A DNA stretch of 64,000 nt from NCBI GenBank assembly GCA_963732635.1, contig CAVTAL010000019.1, forward strand, positions 186,001 through 250,000. Direction: 5' to 3'. Below are positions 57,310 to 64,000 of the stretch, piece after piece. This DNA is from JAKFWF01 sp963732635. Lineage in GTDB: Bacteria; Pseudomonadota; Alphaproteobacteria; Rhizobiales; Hyphomicrobiaceae. A model generated the notes under the pieces. The model did no database searches and had not been told where the DNA came from. It worked only from the letters and a program-made list of their open reading frames with translations. The translations under genes and the position numbers were made by a program. The first letter of the stretch is position 1. Each line of letters opens with the position of its first letter.

Positions 57310-58176
57310 GTGAAGGATTGTCCGATCGTGCCCACCGCAACGACTGCCACCGGCACGGAGCCGCCGATCGGAGCCTACCGCCCGGGGTTGTGGCCCGGCA
57401 CGATGATGGCGCTCTCGCACATGCTCGGGCGAGGTCCGATATCCAAGCGCATCGGCACCGGGTTGCGCTGGCTGGCTGACCCCAAACCCGACACCTGCTA
57501 CGACGTCGAAGTGCTGGGCAGCTTCATGCGCCTGCGCCCGGTCGGCAATGCTACCGAAAAGCATCTCACCTTCATGCCGCAGTTGTTCGACCCGGCCGAA
57601 CTGGCCGCGATCGAGTCGACGCTTGAGCCCGGTTCGGTGTTTATCGATGTCGGCGCCAATGTCGGGGCCTACACGTTGTTCGCGGCCGCCCGGTCGAACC
57701 GCGAATGCATCGTCATCGCGGTCGAACCGCATCCGGTCGCACTGCAGCGGCTGCGCTTCAATATCGCCGCCAACGAATACGCCCACGTCCGGGTCGAGGC
57801 GCTGGCGTTGTCGGACAAGCCGGGCACTGCGACACTCAAGATCGTCGACAGCAACATCGGCCAGACCTCGGTGGTGCAGGGTTCTGGCGACACGGCCGCA
57901 ACCGCTTACGAAGTCCAAACCGACACGCTGATGGGACTGTGCCGGCGCAACGGGTTGTCGCGCCTGGATGCGCTGAAGCTCGATATAGAAGGCCATGAGC
58001 CGCCGGTGCTGCTGGCCTTCTTCGCCGAGGCGCCGGCCGCCATGTGGCCGAAAGTACTGGTGCTGGAGGCTAACGGCGGGTTGGAATCGTCAGGCCTTGC
58101 GCGCAAGCTCGCCGATATGGGCTATAGCGGCAAACCGACGCCACAGCGCAACATCATCTTCCGGCGTAGCATCTAG
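57310..58176 (+). CDS. FkbM family methyltransferase
   Basis: A 288-residue SAM-dependent methyltransferase of the FkbM type. The SAM-binding motif is VFIDVGANVGAYTLFAA, followed by VAVEPHPVALQRL, and the catalytic-region motif DALKLDIEGHE. These enzymes O-methylate sugars or lipids; given the nearby polysaccharide genes, methylation of an exopolysaccharide or glycolipid is plausible. Start GTG 57310. Its TAG shares CTAG (58173-58176) with the stop of the convergent sfsA. Confidence 0.85.
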   Translation: MKDCPIVPTATTATGTEPPIGAYRPGLWPGTMMALSHMLGRGPISKRIGTGLRWLADPKPDTCYDVEVLGSFMRLRPVGNATEKHLTFMPQLFDPAELAAIESTLEPGSVFIDVGANVGAYTLFAAARSNRECIVIAVEPHPVALQRLRFNIAANEYAHVRVEALALSDKPGTATLKIVDSNIGQTSVVQGSGDTAATAYEVQTDTLMGLCRRNGLSRLDALKLDIEGHEPPVLLAFFAEAPAAMWPKVLVLEANGGLESSGLARKLADMGYSGKPTPQRNIIFRRSI

Positions 58177-58886
58177 ACCTTCATCTTCACCGCCTTGTCG
58201 ACCGCGATTTCTTCAGGGGTGACACGGCAGCGATAGGCAATGGCCTCGACGCCGGCGGCGCGGGCTTTTTCGAAGGCTTGCGCGTAGGTCGGATCGATGT
58301 CGCGGGCGAGTTCGAACGAGGTCGGGCTCGACATCTGGATCAGATACAACATGACGGCGCGGTGGCCGGCCGCCACCATATCTGACATCTCGGCCAGATG
58401 CTTGGCGCCACGCTCGGTGACGCTGTCGGGGAACTCGGCGCGACCGAGGGTGCGCATCATGTGCACGTTCTTGATCTCGACGTAGCAGGGCGCCTTGGTC
58501 TCGTCCTCGAGCAGGATGTCGATGCGGCTGTTGCGGCCGTATTTCACCTCGCGGCGCAGGTTGTCATAGCCCTTCAGTTCCTTGATGCGGCCGGCCTCGA
58601 TGGCTTCGGTGACGAGCTTGTTGGGATGGTTGGTATTGATGCCGACGACTTCCCGATGCTCACCGAACTGGGCTTCGACCAGCTCCCAGGTATGCTTGTA
58701 CTTGCGGGTCGGGCTGTCGCTCTCCGATAGCCAGACCACGGCGCCGGGCGTCAGCAGCCCGATCATCGAGCCGGTATTGGGGCACGTCGTCGTAACCGTC
58801 TCGCCGCTGTCGAGGACGACGTCGGCGAGGAACCGCTTGTAGCGCTTGACGAGACGGCCGCGCAGCAAGGGGGCGGTGAATTTCAT
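58173..58886 (-). CDS. sfsA: SfsA (sugar fermentation stimulation protein)
   Basis: A 237-residue protein with the SfsA signature (FLADVVLDSGETVTTTCPNTGSM, NSRIDILLEDET, CYVEIKNVHM, FPDSVTERGAKHL). SfsA has an OB fold plus a nuclease-like domain and was named as a DNA-binding regulator of maltose genes; its real role is unclear. ATG 58886 is chosen at the family N-terminus; the frame extends 75 codons upstream without family match. It overlaps the FkbM gene by 4 bp in convergent orientation. Confidence 0.93.
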   Translation of the reverse strand: MKFTAPLLRGRLVKRYKRFLADVVLDSGETVTTTCPNTGSMIGLLTPGAVVWLSESDSPTRKYKHTWELVEAQFGEHREVVGINTNHPNKLVTEAIEAGRIKELKGYDNLRREVKYGRNSRIDILLEDETKAPCYVEIKNVHMMRTLGRAEFPDSVTERGAKHLAEMSDMVAAGHRAVMLYLIQMSSPTSFELARDIDPTYAQAFEKARAAGVEAIAYRCRVTPEEIAVDKAVKMKV

Positions 58887-59019
58887 GGGCTGGCCTCGCA
58901 GGTTTGGCTGGCGGTCGGCGGGACGGCGAGATTGTGTTCCCGGCCGGCGCGCGGCAATGTAGCGGATACCCGACTTCTCTCCCCGATCCCGGACCCGCGC
59001 AACCTTCGTGAGCATTGTA

Positions 59020-59772
59020 ATGGCCGAACCCCACAACAAAGACATCGTCACCGCAGCCATCCTGGTGATCGGCGACGAGATCCTGTCCGGGCGCACCAAG
59101 GACAAGAACATCGGCTACATCGCCGAGCACTGCACCAATATTGGCATCCAACTCAAGGAAGTGCGCGTGGTGCCCGACGAGGAGGACGAGGTCGTCGCCG
59201 CTGTCAATGGTTTGCGTGCCAAGTATACCTACGTCTTCACCACCGGCGGGATCGGCCCGACGCACGACGACATCACCGCCGACTGCATCGCCAAGGCGTT
59301 TGGCGTTGGCATCGACGTCGATCCGCGCGCCCTGGCGTTGCTCAAGCCCTACTACGAGAAGCGCAATCTGGAACTGACCCCCGGTCGGTTGCGCATGGCC
59401 CGCATTCCAGACGGCGCCAGTCTGATCGACAATTCGATTTCGATCGCGCCGGGTTTCATGGTCGAGAACGTGATCACCATGGCCGGCGTGCCCAACATCA
59501 TGCAGGTAATGCTTGATGCAGTAACGCCGCGCCTCAAGACGGGCAGGAAGATGCATACCCGATCGATCGATCTGAACTTCCCGGAAGGGGCGATCGCGGA
59601 AATGTTTGGCGCCCATCAGAAGGATTTCCCCGAAGTGCCGATGGGCAGCTACCCGACCATTCGCGACAACAAGCCGTGCACCCAACTTGTCTTGCGTTCG
59701 ACTGACGAGGCCAAGTTGGTCGCCGCCGAAGCGGGCTTGCGCGGCAAACTCGGCGCCATGGGCTTGCTCTGA
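59020..59772 (+). CDS. CinA-type molybdopterin-binding domain protein
   Basis: A 250-residue protein of the competence/damage-inducible protein A family, containing only the MoCF domain: AAILVIGDEILSGRTKDKN, TYVFTTGGIGPTHDDIT and MAGVPNIMQVM. The C-terminal nicotinamide-deamidase (PncC) domain of full CinA is absent, as in many alphaproteobacterial paralogues. Function unknown, perhaps a nucleotide pyrophosphatase. ATG 59020 is chosen; GTG 59008 is the alternative. Confidence 0.88.
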   Translation: MAEPHNKDIVTAAILVIGDEILSGRTKDKNIGYIAEHCTNIGIQLKEVRVVPDEEDEVVAAVNGLRAKYTYVFTTGGIGPTHDDITADCIAKAFGVGIDVDPRALALLKPYYEKRNLELTPGRLRMARIPDGASLIDNSISIAPGFMVENVITMAGVPNIMQVMLDAVTPRLKTGRKMHTRSIDLNFPEGAIAEMFGAHQKDFPEVPMGSYPTIRDNKPCTQLVLRSTDEAKLVAAEAGLRGKLGAMGLL

Positions 59773-59805
59773 GCATATTGGGGCGACCTGACTGGGCCGC
59801 CGCCG

Positions 59806-59813
59806 TTAACCAT
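59806..59813 (+). promoter_or_regulatory. CtrA-like half site upstream of the RlpA-like gene
   Basis: TTAACCAT, the CtrA 8-mer half site, lies 116 bp before the start of the RlpA-like protein gene. Only half of the full TTAA-N7-TTAA consensus is matched. The same octamer occurs at 46216-46223 in another intergenic region. Confidence 0.3.
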
Positions 59814-59928
59814 GTTTGACCAATTAGGGTTACGCTGACGACCGAAAGGCTGTTTCTCTCCCGCCCGCGCGGACTGGTTGATGTTGCAACCATGCCGGGC
59901 GGGTACGCGTTGAACCTGACGCGTCGAA

Positions 59929-60858
59929 ATGGGGAAGAAAAAAATGTCGATCCAACTCAAGGCGAACGCAAGGCGTTCGCTGCAAGCTGCGGGCTTTGCC
60001 GTGGCGACCGCGATTGCCGCGCTGACATTTGCCGGCGCTGATGCGGAAGCGAAGCTGCCGGGCAAGACCCATTGCTACTTCGGTATCTGCCACCGGGTGA
60101 AGACGCTGCCGGAAACCGAACGTCTGGTCGGCTCCAAAACCGTCGTTACCGCGTCATTCTACGACGACTGCAAGGTGGATCGCTTCAATCCCTGCACGCT
60201 GACTTCGTCCGGCGAGGTGTTCAAGCCGCACCGGCCGGACAATGCCGCCAGCCCGATCTATCCCGACGGCACCCAGCTGCTGCTGTGGAACCCGAAGACG
60301 AAGTCGGCCGCAATCGTTCGTGTCAACAGCGCCGGTCCCTACCACGGCAAGCGGACGCTCGACGTCTCGCGGGCAACCGCCGAGAAGCTCGGCTTCAAGC
60401 GATCGGGCGTTGCGCAACTGCACGTTCAGATCCTGAAGGCACCGACAGCTGCCGAGTCGCGCTACAAAAAGCATCGCACGTACGCGGCCGTTGCCGGCCC
60501 AATCGGCAATTTCGGCAGCTTCGAGATGGCCTCCGCCGACGGCCTGCGGCGTGTTCCAGGTGTCCCGGCCACCAACTTGATCGCGTCGGCAATGGTGCCG
60601 ACGACGCTGAAGCTGACGTCGCTGCCACTCAGTAGTGCGAAGGCGGTCAATGCCGCCAGCCGCAACGCGACGATGGCGGTGATGGCCTCTGCCGCTGGCG
60701 TGCCGGGGCCGACGACGACCTTGTCGGCGAGCGCGGTGTTGATGAACTCGGTGCCGCACAGCCTACTACCGCCCGGTGTTCTGACCGACGGACGCGGGCC
60801 TGGCCGGAAGGCTCCCGCGCCGACCAAGAGGGCTGTTCTGGCCGCCGTGCGTAGCTAG
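59929..60858 (+). CDS. RlpA-like double-psi beta-barrel protein, exported
   Basis: A 309-residue protein. A signal peptide (to about residue 41, DAEA) is followed by HCYFGICHRVKTL and a RlpA-like double-psi barrel (VVTASFYDDCKVDRFNPCTLTSSGEVF, NPKTKSAAIVRVNSAGPYHGKRTLDVSRATAEKLGF, VAQLHVQILKAP). RlpA cleaves denuded peptidoglycan strands at the septum, and Cys residues here may form disulfides. The last ~130 residues are Ala/Thr/Ser-rich and probably disordered. Start ATG 59929. Confidence 0.82.
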   Translation: MGKKKMSIQLKANARRSLQAAGFAVATAIAALTFAGADAEAKLPGKTHCYFGICHRVKTLPETERLVGSKTVVTASFYDDCKVDRFNPCTLTSSGEVFKPHRPDNAASPIYPDGTQLLLWNPKTKSAAIVRVNSAGPYHGKRTLDVSRATAEKLGFKRSGVAQLHVQILKAPTAAESRYKKHRTYAAVAGPIGNFGSFEMASADGLRRVPGVPATNLIASAMVPTTLKLTSLPLSSAKAVNAASRNATMAVMASAAGVPGPTTTLSASAVLMNSVPHSLLPPGVLTDGRGPGRKAPAPTKRAVLAAVRS

Positions 60859-60992
60859 TACTTTTCCATTTAAATCGGTGCAGCGCTGTTTGCACTTGCT
60901 GGTCGGCTAGTATGCTGGGTTGCGCGAGATCGCTCAAACCAACACTCCAAATCCATCTGGCTCCGAGGGACCTTGATGCACACGAACGATGC

Positions 60993-61883
60993 TCAGCGGT
61001 TGCGGCGCCACACCATGGCGAGGTTCGGCATTACGTAGCGTGAAGCTGGGCCCAGGCGGGCGGCGAGCTTGTAGTAGGCAAGCTTGGCGCGACCGACCTG
61101 CGTTTGGTAGCCGCCGCCGACATAGGGCAGGTGGAACGGGTAGCTCGCAACGTAGTCGTCGAGTTTCGGGTAATGCAGGAAGCCCGCGACCGGCGTCCAG
61201 CCGCGCAGATGGCGTTCGAGCCTTGGCGCCGACCAGAAGAGATTATCGTTCTCGGCGTTTTCCCGGCCGAACGCCTTGGCGTAGACGCGGCGCAGCGGCA
61301 GCGGCAGCCAGTGGCAGAACGGCAGCCGGGTGTCGTGCGCGATCACTGGAAACCACAAGTTCGGCGTCGTCACGATCAGCAGATCGCGCGGCAGGCGCTC
61401 AAGGTCTGCGACCGTTTCCGGGGCGCGGCGCACATGCTCCAGCACCTCGATGCAATAGGCGACATCGACGCTACGATCGGCCAGCGTGATCGCGCCGAGC
61501 CCTTGCGACACCCAGGTGATGCGATCGGCGAGGCCAAGGATTTCAGCGATCTGACGGCCGGCGACGAGCCGCTCGGCATCCATCTCGATCGCGACCACCT
61601 GGGCCGGCGAAAATGCCGCGAACGCCATCGCCAGCCAGCCATAGCCGGTGCCGATGTCGGCGATCACGGTGTCGGCGGTGACGGTGCGGAATTTGGGTAG
61701 CTGGTCGACATAGCGTTTCTTGTAGAATTCGAGCGTCTGGGCGATCGGCAAGGTCGCATAGGCGCCGCCCGCGAAGTGCGGGACGCGGCTGATCGCGTCG
61801 AGTTGGGCAGGGTTAATCGTGAAGGTCGCGCGGCGGGGTTCGGCCGAGGCAGCGACCTCGGTGTGGTGCGGTGTTTGGGTCAT
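60993..61883 (-). CDS. Class I SAM-dependent methyltransferase
   Basis: A 296-residue methyltransferase with motif I ADIGTGYGWLAMAFAAF, motif II VVAIEMDAERL and the post-II segment DVAYCIEVLEHVRRAPETV, the UbiE/Methyltransf_11 pattern. Substrate unknown; the C-terminus is rich in Tyr, Pro and Arg. It begins 4 bp after the stop of the second co-polymerase and is probably co-transcribed with it, suggesting a polysaccharide role. Confidence 0.85.
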   Translation of the reverse strand: MTQTPHHTEVAASAEPRRATFTINPAQLDAISRVPHFAGGAYATLPIAQTLEFYKKRYVDQLPKFRTVTADTVIADIGTGYGWLAMAFAAFSPAQVVAIEMDAERLVAGRQIAEILGLADRITWVSQGLGAITLADRSVDVAYCIEVLEHVRRAPETVADLERLPRDLLIVTTPNLWFPVIAHDTRLPFCHWLPLPLRRVYAKAFGRENAENDNLFWSAPRLERHLRGWTPVAGFLHYPKLDDYVASYPFHLPYVGGGYQTQVGRAKLAYYKLAARLGPASRYVMPNLAMVWRRNR

Positions 61884-61887
61884 GCGA

Positions 61888-64000
61888 TCAGGCCGCCGAA
61901 GTTTCGATGATGGCAGGAGGCGATGAGCGGGTCGGGAAGCGCTGGGCGGTTTCCATCGCCCGCAGCAGGTTAAGTCCGGTCCCAGTCGAAGATTTCGCGG
62001 TGACGATCAGAACCTTGTCGACCATCGTCGTCAGGAAGCCCATGCCCTGGTTGTCGGCGGCGATACCGGCATCCATGATCACAAGATCGAACCGGCGGCC
62101 GAGCTGGCGCAGGCCGTTGACGAGGCGGCGCTGCTGGTCTGGATCAAGGCGGGCGAGGTCGGCGAGCGCCATCGGTAAGATCGACAGTCCGGTACGGGCA
62201 TCGTGCAGCGTGATCTCGGCGAGATGGGCTTCGCTGTCGAGCACGCAGGCGCGGCGCTGCCGGAGGTTGGCGGCGAATACCTGGCTGAGGCGCGGATCGG
62301 CGGCCGCGACATCGATCAGTAGCGTGCGGCGACCAGTGACGGCCGCGCGATAGGCCAGCGCTAATGCCGTGCTGGAGCTGTCGGCGGCGGCTTCGGTGCC
62401 GACCAGCAGGGCAACGATGGGCTTGCTCTTGGCGGCCGAAGGCTGCAGGCCAGCCAAGATCTGGTCGATCGCCTCGCGGTAGCCAGGATAGGCGGTGGCC
62501 GACGCGTCGTCGACGGCAGCAATATGGTCCGAGAAACTTGGTGCCCCGGTCGCGCCATCGGTATTGCCAGGGCCGGCAGGTGCGCCGGTATGGAAGCTGG
62601 CGAGTGCCGGCAGACGGGCGAGGGTTTCAAGGCCCGCGGTGCCGCCGACCACGCGCGGCTGGGTAGCGACGGTGGCAAGCGTCGAGGCGAGATCGGCGCC
62701 CTTCGTTGCTGGCTTTGCGGGCCGTGCCATCGGCGCCAGCATCTTGCGCAGGCGCGGGCGAACGGAAGCCTGTGCCATCGTTGAAGGGTGCGACGCAGGT
62801 GGGCGCGTCCTTGATAGATCCGGGGGGGCTGGCCCGCTGACCACGGGCGCGATGCGCGCCATGTTGGCGCCGCTGTCCGGAGTAGTGGAAAACATGTGTG
62901 CGAGCCAGGCGGTGCCAGCTCCTGCCATCAGGCCAGCGAGCAGCGCGCCGCACAGCACCAGAAACGTCGGTGGGAAGGTGGGATAGGGCGGAACCGTCGC
63001 TTCACTGATAATTCGGCTGTTCTCGCGGCCGAGGCTTTCCTGTTCACTGGTTTCCTTGGCGCGGTTGAGGAACTGCTCGAAGATCGCCTTCGCCGCCTGC
63101 GCCTCGCGCTGCAGTTCGCGCAGACGCACCTGCGACTGGTTGCCGGTGGCGGTTTGCGTTTCGAGGCTCTTGAGTTCGGCTGTCAGCGATTTCTCGTTGC
63201 TCTGGGCGAGCTCGAATTCACCGCGAGCGTTGGCCTTGATGCGGTTCAGCTCTTCCTCGATCTGGGTCATCACGGCGCGCTTCTCGACCTGGACACCGCC
63301 GTATTCGGGGTGCCCGGGCCGCAACGTCTGCTGCACGATCGCCTCGCGACGTTCGACCCGGCTGAGAGCTGCGCGCAGATTGGCGATCACCGCCGACTTC
63401 AAGGCGTCCGACTGAGCGGCGAGCAGAGCCGAGCCACCGCGCGCAGATAGATCCTTGACCTGGTCGAAACGGGCCTTGGCAACCGCTGTCTGCGAGCGGG
63501 CGAGGATCAACTTGTCGTTGGTCTGCTGCAGCTGCTGTTCGGTGAGCAGCAGGTTCGGACTGCCGAGCAGGCCGGCCTTGGTGCGGAACGTCTCGACAGC
63601 GTTTTCGGCGGTTTCGACTTGCTTGCGCAGATCGACCATGCGCGACTGCAGTGCCACCGTCGCCTCGCGGGTGGTGTCGCCGGTAGCGCGGACCTGATCG
63701 GTGATGTAGGCGTTGGCGATCGCGTTGGCGAGTTTGGCCGACTTGACTGGGTCGCGCGTCATTACGCTGACATTGATGACATAGGTATTGCCGAGGCGGC
63801 GGACGCGCAGGTGACGGTCGGCGAAGCGCCAGACCGCGGTGTCGATGTCGTCGGTCGCCGGCGCCACTTCCCGGTCGTTGCCGAACAGGGTACGGCCGAT
63901 GGTGTTGCGCAGCAGCATGCGCAGGCCACCAGAACTGCGCGGCACCGCGAACTCGCTGTCCTTGTGCAGTTGTTCTGCCTCGACGATCTTCTTGAGCACG
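61888..64000 (-). CDS. Polysaccharide co-polymerase, GumC/ExoP-like, degenerate kinase (5' partial)
   Basis: At least 703 residues; the N-terminal membrane helix and start lie beyond the window. Visible are the Wzz domain (LGNTYVINVSVMTRDP, ANAIANAYI), a long coiled coil, and the GNVR-type PPYPTFPP motif before the second membrane helix (TFLVLCGALLAGLMAGAGTAWLAHMF). After a Pro/Ala linker comes a ParA-like domain with Walker A' (LLIDVAAADPRLSQ), but the Walker A position reads GTEAAADSSST, with no GKS/T. There is no Tyr tail. It is the second such protein in the window. Confidence 0.87.
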   Translation of the reverse strand, partial: VLKKIVEAEQLHKDSEFAVPRSSGGLRMLLRNTIGRTLFGNDREVAPATDDIDTAVWRFADRHLRVRRLGNTYVINVSVMTRDPVKSAKLANAIANAYITDQVRATGDTTREATVALQSRMVDLRKQVETAENAVETFRTKAGLLGSPNLLLTEQQLQQTNDKLILARSQTAVAKARFDQVKDLSARGGSALLAAQSDALKSAVIANLRAALSRVERREAIVQQTLRPGHPEYGGVQVEKRAVMTQIEEELNRIKANARGEFELAQSNEKSLTAELKSLETQTATGNQSQVRLRELQREAQAAKAIFEQFLNRAKETSEQESLGRENSRIISEATVPPYPTFPPTFLVLCGALLAGLMAGAGTAWLAHMFSTTPDSGANMARIAPVVSGPAPPDLSRTRPPASHPSTMAQASVRPRLRKMLAPMARPAKPATKGADLASTLATVATQPRVVGGTAGLETLARLPALASFHTGAPAGPGNTDGATGAPSFSDHIAAVDDASATAYPGYREAIDQILAGLQPSAAKSKPIVALLVGTEAAADSSSTALALAYRAAVTGRRTLLIDVAAADPRLSQVFAANLRQRRACVLDSEAHLAEITLHDARTGLSILPMALADLARLDPDQQRRLVNGLRQLGRRFDLVIMDAGIAADNQGMGFLTTMVDKVLIVTAKSSTGTGLNLLRAMETAQRFPTRSSPPAIIETSAA

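Overview
The window is high-G+C DNA from an alphaproteobacterium, most likely a member of the Hyphomicrobiales close to the Xanthobacteraceae/Nitrobacteraceae. The evidence is gene content: a coxG-S-L-M/D-E molybdenum-hydroxylase cluster, the DUF2842-ctaA-argC neighbourhood, a TIGR02301 protein, class II DAHP synthase, and many GTG starts with 1-4 bp overlaps. It is chromosomal. I see no rRNA, tRNA, prophage, CRISPR or complete insertion sequence.

Layout. 1-2866: end of an ABC exporter and the helicase hrpB. 2867-3901: a 759 bp gene-poor stretch with several perfect palindromes, then a small exported repeat protein. 4106-15428: a CO-dehydrogenase-like locus (coxG, S, L, M, then MoxR, VWA and molybdopterin-binding genes). 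It is split by a reverse-strand tripartite tricarboxylate transporter (tctB-A-C) and a MITE-like element. 15435-24143: exopolysaccharide genes (ligase/polymerase, initiating phosphotransferase, GT4, export lipoprotein, co-polymerase, deacetylase). 24156-31000: DUF2842, ctaA, argC, two unknown genes of lower G+C, RNase T2 and an M20 peptidase. 31151-34558: ppdK and a HigB/HigA-type toxin-antitoxin pair. 34574-48715: housekeeping and hypothetical genes (ArnT-like GT, NrtR-like regulator, phosphatase, HD hydrolase, tag, ygfZ, dihydroorotase, L,D-transpeptidase, LysE, NUDIX, yedK) and a Clp-N/coiled-coil protein. 48743-53770: a Sel1-repeat protein, a ThiE-like protein and a polar amino-acid ABC transporter. 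54115-64000: aroG, exported msrA and msrB, FkbM methyltransferase, sfsA, a CinA-type protein, an RlpA-like protein, a methyltransferase and a second co-polymerase that runs off the window.

The most interesting signal is upstream of argC. A TTGACA/CATAAC promoter sits directly in front of a 20-codon ORF with four consecutive arginine codons. It is followed by a terminator hairpin with a U-run, and the 3' end of the leader could form a competing antiterminator. This has the layout of ribosome-mediated arginine attenuation, with a probably leaderless leader peptide.

A second theme is reading-frame damage. About 15-20 single-base indels lie between 7956 and about 11202 (coxM, tctA, tctC), against two in the rest of the window (ctaA, aroG). 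Conserved protein sequence continues in the shifted frames, so these look like consensus errors or very recent decay. Frameshifted genes are listed as pseudogenes with that caveat.
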